From the NCBI GenBank assembly GCA_002005505.1, contig MVGU01001225.1:108501-172500 (forward strand): a stretch of 64,000 nt of DNA. Reading direction: 5' to 3'. Shown in pieces: positions 1 through 12,024 of this stretch (the stretch's first letter is position 1; each line of letters begins with the position of its first letter). The stretch comes from Botryococcus braunii. Lineage: Eukaryota; Chlorophyta; Trebouxiophyceae. A program made the translations under genes and the position numbers. Below the pieces are notes generated by a model. That model searched no databases. It was not told the origin of the DNA and saw nothing but the letters and a program-made list of their open reading frames with translations.

Positions 1-1409
1 GCTGCGATATATATCCAAAGTTGTGACACATCACTATTGTCTCGGACCCGAGTCACGACGGTGAGAGCAATACCTATTCTGATGTCCCAATATTCGCTTG
101 GATGTGGATGTTCAAGGAGTATGCCTTTTGCTGTTGACACTCACTCATGCGTCTACCCTACCTGGTGCTTGCTACGATAATGGAGAAGCATCCGGACATC
201 TACATGACTATGATGTACTAAGAGTAATTATTGTACCTGAGTACTATGTTTTGGAGACATGAATGTCAAAGGTTAAGGTTGATTAGTTCTTTATACCAGC
301 GACTGTCGAACAATGCAGGCTGATAAGGCTGAAGAAAGCCAAACAGTTTTGTTGCATGCCATTGGCCAACAGTACCCATGCACTGCTGTCGGCTTTTCTG
401 AACTTTTGACAGCGCAACCACATCTCAAACTTGATGAAGCTGGTGAACAACTACTTGATTGTATAAAACTGATTATCCGAGAACTGGATTCCAGCTTAGA
501 AGACGATATATTGGAAAAATCTCAGGTAACACCATGATTTGCATCGAATCGCACATTCCACTCTTACGGCGTGAGATGAAATTTCTATGAATGACAATCG
601 CTTATTGTTTTGGAGTTTCAAATAACCTGGTCAATCAGCGCTAGAATTTCCTTGTCACACACTTTATAACGTGTGCATTGTTGGCAGATTTGCGTGGCTG
701 GTAGCGTTGCCATGCCTTGTAGATTTCATCGAGGTGCCGGCCTTCAAGCGCAGTATGTAAAGATACCTTCATCCGAAGGACAATTCCCGACTATGACAAT
801 CAAGTACGCATTTAACACTATATTTACTGGGGTACTTTGCATTCACATATGCATATAAAGTAAAATGAGTCTTATTTTATTGGTATTGACCTTTATTAGT
901 CATCTATACATAAGTGTTATTAAACTCAACAAGTGTATTCACTGCGTCTGCAGTGCTTTGAGATTGACGTTAACACTATATGTAATATAAGATTCGGAAG
1001 TGGAGCTCCTTCCCAGTCGATATGCGAAAAGCGTGGACGGGGCTGAACCCAAAGGGCATGGAATCTTATACAGAACTAAACCTGATGCAGTGCCGGAGAG
1101 GACATGGAGTGGTATGGACAAGCGCGCCTTGCATTTTCTCTTCACTTGCATGGCAGGGATGTCATCTCTCTCGTCCACCTCCGCAGATACAGAGAATGCT
1201 CGGGAAGGAGAAACAGATATCATGAGCGCCTTCGAATGCCCAGATTAGTTTGGGAGACTTCTGGATCAAGAGGACGGCGAAGGCCTGTCTACCAATGTGT
1301 GCAACTTGGAACTATTAACAATCTAGTGATCATGCAGAGAGACCCGACACCTCATTCTGAGGAAGCATTCTTTTGCAACACTTTGGTACCCATGCATTAT
1401 GTTCAATAG
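1..1409 (+). pseudogene. 3' exons of Plavaka-like transposase (partial, E1)
   Basis: These are the C-terminal exons of the transposase annotated in full at 39,025-44,572. A 207-base exon at 319-525 is bounded by TGCAG and GTAAC. A further block begins after TTGGCAG at 688. The last block runs to the TAG at 1,407-1,409 and encodes the EWYGQARLAF segment, followed by a run ending NTLVPMHYVQ. The C-terminal pattern (small-residue/Gly-x-Ala-Arg-x-x-Phe, then a hydrophobic strand and an Asn-x-x-hydrophobic tail) resembles the end of Plavaka-type transposases. The zinc finger and catalytic region are not in the window for this copy. Two bases differ from E2 near 1,000 and 1,270, which indicates a recent duplication. 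Confidence 0.7.
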
Positions 1410-1724
1410 GTGCAGCTGCAGGCATGATAAGGCCTGCAAGCGTGGTAGGACGCAATGTTTGGAGGAATATTCAATCATCCTTCTTGAAGTATTATTATTA
1501 GACCAATGTTTTCTCGACCAAGTATTTTAGCGTCGACGACCAAGATTATACTGAGGAGTCAGAGTTGATGTACATTCAGATGAAACGAAGGTGTGCCAGG
1601 AGTTACATTTAGTGCCACAGACAACTGCGTGCAACATGAATGCCCTTCTTCTGGTTCGCCAGGGATTATGAAAACATTTTTGAAGACATGGATAATTAAA
1701 GAGAAAAGTGAATATATCAGTCGC

Positions 1725-1868
1725 AGGCCCCCAGTGCCCCAATAGTCACGTGTCGACAGCCGAAGAGCAGCAGGTGTAAAAAATATATATAGATCGGGCA
1801 AAACTACGCATGAAAGGGAAGAGAACAAAAAGAAAACAGAAAGATGGGAAGGAGACAAGGGGGGGGGA
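1725..1868 (+). repeat. Leader of the GA-bearing dispersed repeat (copy in E1)
   Basis: About 140 bases, starting near GGCCCCCAGTGCCCCAAT and containing TCACGTGTCGACAGCC, occur four times: here, inverted at about 38,568-38,712, at about 50,474-50,605 and at about 62,380-62,512. Each copy leads into a long (GA)n tract. The repeat is therefore older than, or independent of, the Plavaka-like element. Confidence 0.7.
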
Positions 1869-1952
1869 GGAGAGGGTAGATGAGAGAGAGGAATGGGGGG
1901 GGGGGGAAAGAGAGAGAGGGGGAGAGGCGAGAAAGAGGGGGGGGAGGGAGGG

Positions 1953-2102
<150 letters not shown>

Positions 2103-2354
2103 TGCAATTGTGGCATTGGTGTTTACATGCCAAAAATGTAAGCTTTAGAAACGTTTACAAAGGTCCAAGATGTAGAGAACATCGTATTGGATTGCTGTTC
2201 CGCGTCAAGTGTGGTGCGTTATGGACTGCGGCTTTCCTCAAAGTCCCTTGTAAAAAGAGTAATGATTGGATACCGATTCTACTATCTCCCTCTCTGTCCC
2301 TATCTCTAATCTCGTTATCTCCTTCTATCCCCTCCCTTCCCCCCCCCTCTCTCT

Positions 2355-2479
<125 letters not shown>

Positions 2480-2504
2480 CCCCCCTCCCTCTCTCTCTCT
2501 GAAC

Positions 2505-3259
2505 CCCTATTGAGCGGGAACCATTTGGACCAGTGCTCAGCATGGTCACAATTGGACCGTAACCAGTAAGTAAGGAATGGACGGGAAATTGGTAAGCCCT
2601 TTCTGTGACCAGGATGAGGCTGTCCATATTGGACAAGGATGGGGCTCAGTCAAACTTGGGACCCGGATGGGCTGGATAATATGGGACACTTTGGGCCAAG
2701 GATCTGATGTGCCACTTTCAGACTGAGGACGGATGGGACGGGGAATGGACACGCCAATCAGGGACCCGGACGGAGAAGCCCAAGTTGGACGAGTGATTGG
2801 CGAGGCCCATCACCGTCCCATATTTCCACTTTTTGATGTGTCAGGGATGGGGTTCGCACAAGAGGTACCCGGATGTGGACGCCGGTTTGGGTCACAATTG
2901 GGCATGGGCAAATACTGTCGCGTACCCGCCTGGACCCATATGGACGGATTTGTAGCATGCCCACAAATGGACCATAACCAGTAAGTAAGGAATGGACGGG
3001 AAATTGGTAAGCCCTTTCTGTGACCAGGATGAGGCTGTCCATATTGGACAAGGATGGGGCTCTGTCAATCTTGGACCAGGATGGGCTGGTCAGTATGGGA
3101 CACTTTGGGCCAAGGATCTGATGTGCCACTTTCAGGCTGAGGACGGATGGGACGGGGAATGGACACGCCGATTAGGGACGCCGGACGGAGAAGCCCAAAT
3201 TGGACGGGTGATTGGCGAGGCCCATCCCCGACCAGCCGGATGGGACAGGAGTGCCGCGA
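2505..3259 (+). repeat. Subterminal direct repeats of about 417 bp, E1
   Basis: Two imperfect copies start near 2,551 and 2,968, both reading from AACCAGTAAGTAAGGAATGG. They contain short GGGAC and GGATGGG motifs like those in the terminal inverted repeat. Arrays close to the ends are typical transposase-binding regions in CACTA-type and related elements; that role is inferred here. Confidence 0.75.
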
Positions 3260-3303
3260 GCCCCATCCCCGTCCCATACTGTCCCATTTCTAAACCCCAG
3301 ACG

Positions 3304-6300
3304 AAAGGCTTTGTGAATATATCTGCCACATTCCTTGCAGAAGGAACGTATTTCACATCAACTTGACCCAATGCAATAGCTTCCCGCGCAAAGTGGAAGC
3401 TGATAGCAATATGCTTAGTATGCTTAGAGAACACTGGATTTCTGAGATGATTGATGCATCCCTGATTATCACAGTGAATCTTGACAATCCACGGGGAAAT
3501 CCCAATTTCCTCAAGGAATCCCTTCATCCAATTGGCCTCTTTGACAGCTGCACTTGCTGCCATGAACTCAGCTTCTACAGTGGATGTGGCAACTGCAGAT
3601 TGCTTCTTGCTCCCCCAAACTACAGCTCCACCAAATACTCTGATGACATACCCTGTAGTGGAGAATCGATGATCCTGATCCCCACCATAATCTGCATCAA
3701 CAAAACCCTCAAGCTCTGTGTCCTTCCCTCCAAGGACCAAAACGAGATCTCTGGTTGCCTTCAGATATTTCAACACTCTGATGGCTTCATTCCAGTGAGC
3801 AGTAGTAGGGGTAATTCGGTACCTGGAAAGCACTCCCACAGCCTGTGAAATATCAGGCCTAGTGGTATTTGCAATGTACAACAGTGACCCAACCAGTTCA
3901 CAGTACCTGTGTCCTGGAGGAAGGGGGCTCCCAGCACCAATGCTGTCACTGTTGTCCTTGGACATAGGTCGCTGTGTGGCTACAAAATCTTTGGTCATAG
4001 GGGTGTCGGGCCCCACAGACTCCAGATCCAGCCCAAATTTCTCAACCAATGCATCAATCTTAGGGATGCAGCTTAATGAAATTAGCCCTTTATCCCTATC
4101 TCTCATCACTTGACAGCCCAAGAAATCTTTTACCTCTCCTAAATCATGGATGGTGAACTCTTGCTTGAGTAACCCCTTCACTCTCTCAATCTCTCCCATT
4201 CCCTTGGAAACTATCAGTAGATCATCTACATAAATCAACACAAATGACTTTCCTCCATCTACTGAGCACTTCACATAGACCCCAGCATCACTCTTGCACA
4301 CTTCATAGCCCATGGTATGCAGCTTCTCATTAAGGGTCTTATGCCATGCCCTTGGAGCTTGCTTCAGGCCATACAATGCCTTCTTCAAGCGACACACTGT
4401 GTTACCATCCCCATTTTCAAACCCAGGAGGTTGTGTGACATACACCTCCTCCTCTAATTCCCCATTCAGGAAAGCAGTCTTGACATCCACCTGGTGAATT
4501 TCAAGACCCTCTTGTGCAGCCACTGACAGTAAGGCTCTCCTGGATCCATAACTGCTAGTTGGTGCAAAGACTTCCATGACATCTACTCCAGGAATTTGTC
4601 TGCATCCTTGAGCTACCAGCCTAGCCTTGAACCTCAGCACATTGCCATGGGCATCCATTTTCACGGAAAAGATCCAGTGGACTGGAATTACTTTATGGCC
4701 ACGAGGTCTAGGGACATACTCCATGACCTCGTGGGCATCCAAAGAATTCTGCTCTTCTTGCATAGCAGCCTTCCAATATTCCCACTGAGGGGACTTCTGT
4801 GCCTCCCTCAAGCTGGAGGGCACACTAATCTTCCCAAACCGTACCCCTGTGTGCTTCCCCTGATCTGGCTTGCTCTCACTCTCTCTTTCACCCACTACTC
4901 TTTCGCTGAATGTCGCCGCACTGCACCTGGGTGCAGTTTGTAAGGATTCTGACTTTTCTCGCTGCTCTCTCTCTCTCTTAGACTCACAGTTCGCCCTTTC
5001 GAGCTTACTACTTTGCACTCTCACATCATCCTCCCAGACACAGGTATCTCTCGGAAAGCTCTTGTAATTGGGCAAATTCTCACACTGTCCAAGCTTCCGA
5101 TTCACCTCCTCATCCACACTCTTACATGACTGACGTGCTTCAGCCTCGTCAGAGCTCTCACAGGCAATTGAACCACTCTGCACAGCTTGGACACTTGGTC
5201 TGTCTTGGTGCTGTTCCCATGTCTCTCTCTCTCTCTGTCTGCTCACTGCCAAACATGAGCGATGGGGCGCAGGCCCAGCAGCACACTCACAAGCATAGCC
5301 CACACTTGTGTGGCTGGCACCACATTGTCTTTGGGCATTACAGACAGAACTCACATCTCTAACAATTTCGTCAGGTACTGAACAGGTCCCACCCAGGCAA
5401 CTCAGCTCACTTGGACCATCCTCAGTCTGATCAGAGACTGTCCCCCTCTCATCGCTCACATGTGATGCAGGTCTCTCAGGATCCTGACCTCTTTCCTGCA
5501 CTTCCCCTGGTCCCTGTGACTCGGTGTCACATTCAGTCAACCCCACTCGCTCACAGCTCTCTCCCTTCTCCTGTGCCAGCAGGAGCTCGCGAGCAGCAGT
5601 GCGATGCTCATAACGTTGTGATCTTGTCAATCCATCCGGCGGCTGGCCTTCGTTGTCAGGCTGCGGATCTCGGAGTGTCTGCTGTGCTCGCCCCAAACAC
5701 CGTTGATGTCCTCCACTGTCGGGATTCCCTCTTGCCATTCGATGAAGAGTCTCCAACATGCCGGACTGGTCCAGGTCCAGCGGATGAGTTCCTCCCGGTG
5801 ATCCAGTGGCAAGATCTGAGGCACCTTCCTCCGGGAGGCACTTCCCCTGACAGCCAGGCTCGGTTGCAGCCTCGTCAGGGGCTTTTGGGAGGGTGCTGTC
5901 AGGTCTGTTGCTGGAGCAGGGTATGCTGATCGTGCCATCTTGAGTGTGGGGTCGGATGTGACCAGCAGGAAGTTCACTGTCCCGCTGCTGGAGGTGCAGA
6001 CCTTCAGGATATGAAAACTTCTGTGGCTGTCCAGGCAGAATGGGTATTCCCACTCTGGAGGCCCCCCGAATGTGCTCCACAAATTCCACATCTCTGCTCT
6101 CCCGCCAGACCCCTCCTCCTAGATAGATTCGATATGCCTTGGACACTGGCGAATATCCAGTGAACATCCCGGGCACTGCCTTGGGTGCAAATACACCCCT
6201 CTGCTGGTCTGGAACATGCACAGATGCAAGACATCCCCAGGTACGTAGAAGGGAGACATCAGGTTTATATCCCATAAACATTTCACAGGGGGTAAGAGGC

Positions 6301-6958
6301 CTGCCTGAGCTGGGTCCCATGTTCAGAAGGGTGCAGGCTGTCTCCGGTGCCTCTTTCCACATCACAGGACTGGCTGCTGCAAAGTTGAGAAGTGTCCTGA
6401 TTCGCTCCTTGAGGGTCCTGTTGGCTCGCTCAGCTATCCCATTCTGTTGCGGGGTATATGGTGCTGACATCTCCAACTTAGTGCCCTGAGATGCACAGAA
6501 CTCCTTGAATTTGGCATTAATAAATTCAGTGCCCCTGTCACATCGAATGCATTTCACAGTGATTCTTCGTTCTGTCTGCCAAAACAGGACAAGACCCCTG
6601 ACAACGGCTCCGATAACATCCTTAGATTTAACTGGCAAGGCTGCTTTCCATCTTGATGCTTCATCAACTACTGTCACCCAAAACCGTTCTCCAGTGATTG
6701 CAGCTGGAGATATGGGACCCACAGTATCAATGTGAATTCTGTCAAGAGGGTTCACTGCAGGTCTGGAACTTTCCCCAAAAGGTGGGCGGGCATGCTTCCC
6801 CTCAATACAGGCTTCACAGTACTTGGGGCATTTTTCACAAGGGGGGAGATGTGTGTCTAGGCCAGTGACTAACTGCTCGCTGCTCAACCGTTGCATCCAT
6901 GGTTCTCCAGGGTGTCCCAATCTGCAGTGGGTAGCAATCCTGGTGGGTTGGCTGCTGC
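3304..6958 (-). pseudogene. Copia-1 integrase-RT-RNase H polyprotein
   Basis: The frame begins in the GAG-pre-integrase region (RLGHPGEPW, then a C-x2-C motif) near 6,950. It continues through the integrase core (IHIDTVGPI, later TEFINAKF and the QQNGIAERANRTLKER segment), a long low-homology spacer of about 350 residues, a complete copia reverse transcriptase with intact YVDD (IYVDDLLIVS), and RNase H ending ADIFTKPF. After TKPF the frame runs into the E1 terminal repeat, so roughly the last 40 residues of the reading frame are E1 sequence and the true stop is lost. There is no internal stop. No in-frame start is expected, because the 5' part was joined to gag by a deletion that also put it in another frame. 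Confidence 0.9.
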
Positions 6959-7522
6959 TGGAAGTCCCTGCACTATCTGGGTTGCCACATGACCATCCAG
7001 GAGATCATGTCCGTTACGTTTCAGGCAGCTCTTCAGATTGATCATCCTGGATACATACTGGGATATAGTTTCACCTCTCTTCATGCCCCTTGCCATCTCC
7101 TTCAGCCAGTCTGCATTGGCTTGGGTGTTGTATCCACCAACAAATTTCTTGCAGATAAATACATAGGCATCATAAGCAGAGGGCTTGCTAGACAGCTCCC
7201 CCAACCATTCCTCTGGTACTGATTCATACATCAGTAGCATAGCAGCAGCATTGTGGATAGTACCAGGCATGGCTTCTTGAATAGCAGGCAGGGAACCTTT
7301 TGCACTATTAGCAGCAGTGAATGCATTGTCCCACACTATAAAGTTCTGACCATGACGCAATAGCTTGATATGGACCTTTACTTGCGTGGCAATAACCTTG
7401 GGAAGACTATCTCCCTCACCCTTGGAGGTACTGGGTGTGCATGGCTCTCTCGTGGGGGTTGATGTTGATTCCTCGTCCGCTGACTTTGATGCTTTACTGG
7501 TGCTTGAACCCTTCTTTGCCAT
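6884..7522 (-). pseudogene. Copia-1 gag (UBN2-type), C-terminally truncated
   Basis: The frame starts with MAKKGSSTSK and has a Ser/Thr/Lys-rich N-terminus. It then shows a copia gag core, with KLLRHGQNFIVWDNAF, a Trp-Leu-Gly-Glu-Leu motif and an Ile-Ser-Gln-Tyr-Val-Ser-Arg motif. Capsid-like assembly is the expected role of the family. After QIVQGLPAAANPP the frame enters the pre-integrase DNA in the wrong frame and stops. The zinc knuckle and the whole aspartic protease that should follow are missing. The ATG at 7,522 lies 16 bases after the stop of the leader ORF. Confidence 0.8.
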
Positions 7523-7538
7523 TTTGTTGAATATCTTA

Positions 7539-8063
7539 TCAGTCTTCGTCGCGTTCTGAAAATTTCGAGTCTCCGTCCTCGTCCTGGCTGTCTGTTTCGG
7601 TGCACCACTCCTCCGGACTGTATCCCTTTACGCTCCCCAATAAAGAAAGAAGAAAGTCCTCGTCGAACGAGGCGAGAGCAGTCTCCACAGCTGTGTACGC
7701 TGCCTTTTCTGCCCAGAACTCTTCCTGGTCCGGACCTCCAACCTGACGCAGGTGTCGTTCAAATAGTGCTCGGGTTACAAATCCTGGGTCGCCGTTGATG
7801 AAAGAACACTCCCAGACTGTGACTTTGTAGGCAGGGTAAACTGGAAATCTCAGTTTAAACCACTGTGGAGGGTCGAGTCTGCCCTGTCCGTAGGCTCGGC
7901 TGACGAAGTCCTTGACGATGAAAGCTCGTTCCTCAGGTGTTCGTGGTCCAGTCTCTCCACCAGCTCTTCTCAAACTGTCATACGTCGGTGGTTGAGGTGG
8001 AGGAGGTCTCACAGGTCTTGATGAGCCCGAGCCCATTCTCCCGCTCTGTCTCGTTCGTCCCAT
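7539..8063 (-). CDS. Copia-1 extra ORF upstream of gag, unknown function
   Basis: A 174-residue frame begins at the ATG at 8,063 (MGRTRQSGRMGSGSSRPV) and ends 16 bases before gag. It has a Pro-rich start (PPPPQPP), a central aromatic-rich part (RLDPPQWFKLRFPVYPAYK) and an acidic C-terminus. I do not recognise a domain. It may be an N-terminal gag module separated by a stop, or an accessory ORF of this family. The composition looks protein-like, and the compact spacing to gag argues that it is not a chance frame. Confidence 0.5.
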   Translation of the reverse strand: MGRTRQSGRMGSGSSRPVRPPPPQPPTYDSLRRAGGETGPRTPEERAFIVKDFVSRAYGQGRLDPPQWFKLRFPVYPAYKVTVWECSFINGDPGFVTRALFERHLRQVGGPDQEEFWAEKAAYTAVETALASFDEDFLLSLLGSVKGYSPEEWCTETDSQDEDGDSKFSERDED

Positions 8064-8152
8064 CGCAGATCCTTTCTTTCGGGTCACACATCTCAAGTGC
8101 TCAGAGTATGAGTAGGTGGGCCCATAACCTGTACAATTCTGAGCGTGGCGTT

Positions 8153-8640
8153 TCCTGTATGACCCGGGCACGAAGGGTGATTAGCTCGTCGGCACTCTTG
8201 TTGTGTGTAGGAGAACAAGCAGTGACCGAATATGAATGAGGACTTGATAGGCAACAGTCAAGAGATAAGCACCCGAAGTGCCTTTAATGTCCCAATCAAG
8301 TCTTTACAATGCTACTTGCTTTCTCTCATCACTTCCTAACCCAAACTATTTAATCTACGCAACTACCGATAGTCTGCATTATTAGTGTTCAATGAGCAAA
8401 AGCATTAGCACCAACTTAATAATAGTATCTAGACCTCTTCCTAACCAATTGTCAATGAGGCTTCTGTCACTCAACGTCAGATTACCTGTATGACCCGGGC
8501 ACGAAGGGTGATTAGCTCGTCGGCACTCTTGTTGTGTGTAGGAGAACAAGCAGTGACCGAATATGAATGAGGACTTGATAGGCAACAGTCAAGAGATAAG
8601 CACCCGAAGTGCCTTTAATGTCCCAATCAAGTGCCTCGCC
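8153..8640. repeat. Direct duplication in the copia-1 5' region
   Basis: About 149 bases starting CCTGTATGACCCGGGCACG occur at 8,153-8,302 and again at 8,486-8,633, nearly identical. They are separated by about 183 bases of AT-richer sequence. Both begin with TGTATG. The block lies immediately 5' (minus sense) of the leader ORF, where the LTR and leader are expected. The rest of 8,172-8,763 holds no gene. Confidence 0.85.
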
Positions 8641-8817
8641 CTTGCACGCCGGCATCATAAATCCTTTCAAGCAAACCGTGTCCAATTACCTCATTCTCCC
8701 TAAGCTATGTGAAATTGATCTAGATTGATGCTGGCAGAACTCCTAGGTTCTGCCACCTACTACTCATTCTAATGACTGTTCCCGCTGGTTAATCCGAGCT
8801 GATCTGGCCACTATTAC

Positions 8818-9069
8818 TCTTCTGAGGGAAAGGCACCAAAATGTTCTGTCACTATTATAACACTTACTGACAGGGCTAAATTTACCATCCCTTTTGGACT
8901 TTTCAATCATGACATGACACTTGCTCCCAAAAACCCGTAAGTGACTGACATCAGGAACAGTGCCAAACCACATCTCAAATGGGGTCTTATCATGATTTGA
9001 AACTGCAGACAAATTCCTAACATAGTTTGCAGTTAAGAGAGAGTCACCCCAATATTCTGGAGGTACCAA
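8818..9069 (-). pseudogene. Copia-2 integrase C-terminal fragment
   Basis: The frame reads VPPEYWGDSLLTANYVRN, then a KTPFEMWFG motif and LRVFGSKCHV, the conserved stretch after the integrase catalytic core of copia elements. The catalytic Asp/Asp/Glu region is missing, because the upstream frame jumps directly from the pre-integrase motif into this segment near 9,065. Downstream the frame decays: the best continuation near 8,860 is in another frame and meets TAATAG at about 8,820. Confidence 0.75.
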
Positions 9070-10215
9070 TAGAACTTGAGAAATCAGAAGAGGGGAGTTT
9101 CATTCCCTTGACCATTTTTCCCTTCATCATTCTTACCATGTAGGCTGGAGACAAGTGCCCCAGCCTCTCATGCCACAGGTCTGCATCCCTGTGAAGCACC
9201 TGAACATTGCATGCCTCCACAAACTTAGTTTCTGGATGAAAAGAAACGTGCTTGTCTGGTAGAGCTGAGTCCACCAGCCACTGATAGGGGAAAGCATGCT
9301 CAGCATTTCCCAAATGGTACCCATTAGAATCTGTGAGGTAACACTCGATACCCATAATATTGACATTGATACCATCTAAATAAGCTTTGCCCACTGATAG
9401 AAGATACTTCTTGCTAGAGGGAACATGCTTGACATTGTGCAGGAACAAGGAACTGCCAGACTCGAGGAACACTTGCATGGAACCTTCTCCTATGATTTCC
9501 TCTGACTTGCCATTTGCCACAATCAGACGTTGTGGCACATCAAACTTGACATAATTTATCATGTTGTCACTTGAAGGAGAAATGTGATCAGTTGATCCTG
9601 AATCTATAAGCCAAGCAGGAAGAGAAGGTTGGGAAATTACTGTATCCCTTTGTACACAATTACTTTGTGCCCTCCTCTCCTGTGCTGCAAGCTTAGGACA
9701 CGTTGCTTTGGTGTGTCCTGGATTCCTGCAGTACTGGCAAATTAGTACAGGCCTTCCCTGCTGCTGAAACGCAGGTTGCCCTGTCCCTGAATTTTCACGG
9801 TTAGTATTTTTAGGCACTTCTGCCTGGTGAGCACCTGGACCAGCCCCACCTGAACCACCTTGCCTGCCTGCAGGCTGACCACCCCCACCTTGATTCCTAT
9901 AAGGTTTGGGATTTGAGGTGTTTGGAGGATTATATGGCTTCTTTGCTTGAAGATCCATATATGTTAACTCAAGAACATGCTGGAGTTGGTGCACATTTGG
10001 ATAGTTATTGCACACAGACAGCTGTAAACGCCTATCTACCTCATACTCTTCAGTGAGGCCTTCAATGATCATAGAGCACTGGCAAACCTCAGAACACTGC
10101 TCTCCTAGTGATTTGAGGTTGTTTGCAATTTTCCTGCACCTTAACACGTAGTCAGATGGTTTTTCACCTGGCTTCATGGCAAATAACTTTTGCTCCCTGT
10201 GGAGGCTCATCAGCT
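9064..10215 (-). pseudogene. Copia-2 gag C-terminus, zinc knuckle, protease and pre-integrase
   Basis: The frame carries the gag end (FAMKPGEKPSDYVLRCRKIA), a Gly-rich linker, and a CCHC zinc knuckle (C-x2-C-x4-H-x4-C in CQYCRNPGHTKATC). The aspartic protease active site follows (WLIDSGSTDHISP), then the pre-integrase motif LWHERLGHLSPAYM. It runs in a different frame from the N-terminal gag, so one frameshift lies near 10,210. The end near 9,065 is the deletion junction with the integrase fragment. The protease DSGST is intact. Confidence 0.85.
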
Positions 10216-11612
10216 CTAGCGTTAAACACCTGCAGCACCTTGTTCCACATATGGTAAGCACTTGTCAAGTCAGTAATCTGAACAGAATATTGCTCAGTAC
10301 ATGCTTGAGTGATAATGGTTTGAGCTTTGAAATCATCATAAGCTCCCTGATAATCATCATGAACACAGTAGTTGACATTCATTTCCCACAACATAGCATA
10401 CACTTGCTTTGTCCATGTCAACCAATTGGTATCATTCAGCTTGACTAACTCTATCTTTGGAGTTAACTTCTGATGAGAAGAGAACGAAGGGCCAGTGGTT
10501 GGATTTATGTTGGGCAGACCAGGAATACCTACGTTTGGAAATTGACCTTGCCCAGTACTATATGGTGGCCCCTGACTATGAGGAGGACCACCCCAACCAC
10601 CACCACCTGGTCCACCAGGAGCGCCTGGACCACCAGGACCGCCTGGTCCTCCAGGACCACCAGGACCACCCCCACCATAGCCACCATGAACATTCCCACC
10701 AGAGCCCGGATAGACAGGGTATTGCGGGTAGTTGCCTGAGACTGGTGGAGGATGCCAAATCGAGCTTGCTCCTCCAGGGGGACCCCCACTGTATGGTGGC
10801 CCACCTCCAGGAGGACCGCTGCCTGAGCTGTATGGGTAGCCACCACCAGGAGGACCTCCAGCTGGAATTGCTGAAGCTGACGTTGACACTCCAAAGTTGG
10901 ATGGTACCTGCACACTAGCTGGCTGAACCATGGTTGGATTAGAAATTTGGTTCAGCGTTGAGGCAGGTAGTGAAATGGGGATCATGCCCCCAGTAGCCAG
11001 TGGTAGATAAACAGTTGCCTGTGCACTAGCTACTGATGTTGCTGGAACTATTGCGCCACTAGTAATAACTGGAACGCTAGCTGGCTGGACTGTCACAGCA
11101 GGATAATGTGAAACGGGTACTTGTAAAGGACCACTAGTAAGTGTCCTGGACCCTGAAACTGCAGACTGTGAAGGTCTCCGCAGAACCCTAGGTGCGCTTG
11201 AAACAGGAACAGGATTAATCCTGACTGCTCTTCTGACACTGCTAGGATCTAAAGGGAGGTTGGAAGGCATACCACTAGGAGGAGAGATGCCTGAGCTTAC
11301 AGCAGGAGCAGATACAGCTAGAGGTTGACCAGCAGGATCAGCAGGAAGAGACTCTGAGTGATCATAATCTCCGTATAGATACTCATCACTTACCTCCCCT
11401 GCGTGGCGCCCCTCAGCTTCACTGTCCTCCGTTGAGCTGTTGGCACCTGCACCTGCATTAGAGGTGTAGCCCCTTGAGTCTCCTTGAGTAGAATATGATT
11501 GTTCGAAACTTTCATTGTTATAAACATTTGAGGGATCATCCTCAATAACAATGGGTACTTCATAGGATTCTTCAGGATTAGCATAGGGTGGCACAGTATA
11601 TGTACCACTCAT
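10164..11612 (-). pseudogene. Copia-2 gag, N-terminal part with Pro/Gly-rich domain
   Basis: The frame starts at the ATG at 11,612 (MSGTYTVPPYANPEESYE). It has an acidic, Ser-rich first 120 residues and a Pro/Val/Ser-rich middle. A low-complexity stretch of Gly-Pro repeats follows (for example GGPPGGGYPYSSGSGPPGG), then a gag core starting KIELVKLNDTNWLTWTKQVY, the typical start of copia gag. A frameshift near 10,210 separates it from the rest of gag. The unusually long disordered N-terminal extension, about 360 residues before the core, is atypical for copia gag. Confidence 0.85.
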
Positions 11613-12024
11613 TGCATGAAAATAACGTAGTCAGCACAAGCTCTAATAGGTAAAGCTCTCCAGCGACCACCCCAGCTTTCCCAAAGGAAAGCTGCCTTCA
11701 CCAATGACCAACTTCTCTCCCACTGCCTTAGCCACTAGGGCTTAGACAATCGAGAAGTCCAACCAGAGTAACCCACCAGAAGACGGCAAGAGTCCTTCTA
11801 CCTGACACGGTGGTCTGCGTAGACCCCGTGTAGGCTTAGGTGCTCTTGAGTCTTTAAAGAGTGCTATGAAAAGCAGAACGTAGAAAGCTGCGAGGCTTCT
11901 TTACGTAGAACGATCCCGTGCGCCGGGAGACGATAACACCATAAGCGATTTAATCGCCGATACCATTTAGCGTAATGGCATCATCAAAACAGAATTTGTA
12001 GAATTTGGAATTGATATAAAAATC

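Larger units (their letters stand above)
3304..8640 (-). mobile_element. Copia-1: Ty1/copia retrotransposon, 3' end lost to E1
   Basis: On the minus strand the order is leader ORF, gag, then integrase, reverse transcriptase and RNase H, which is the copia order (integrase before RT). The 3' end, including the 3' LTR, is absent because E1 begins at 3,303. A 150-bp direct duplication at 8,153-8,640 lies where the 5' LTR or leader should be. The protease segment has been deleted, so the copy could not move on its own. Confidence 0.85.

Noticed and set aside
11955..11970. Copia-2 primer-binding site (TGGTATCGGCG on the minus strand)
   Set aside because: Only the first seven bases fit an initiator-tRNA primer site, and no LTR end in CA precedes it.
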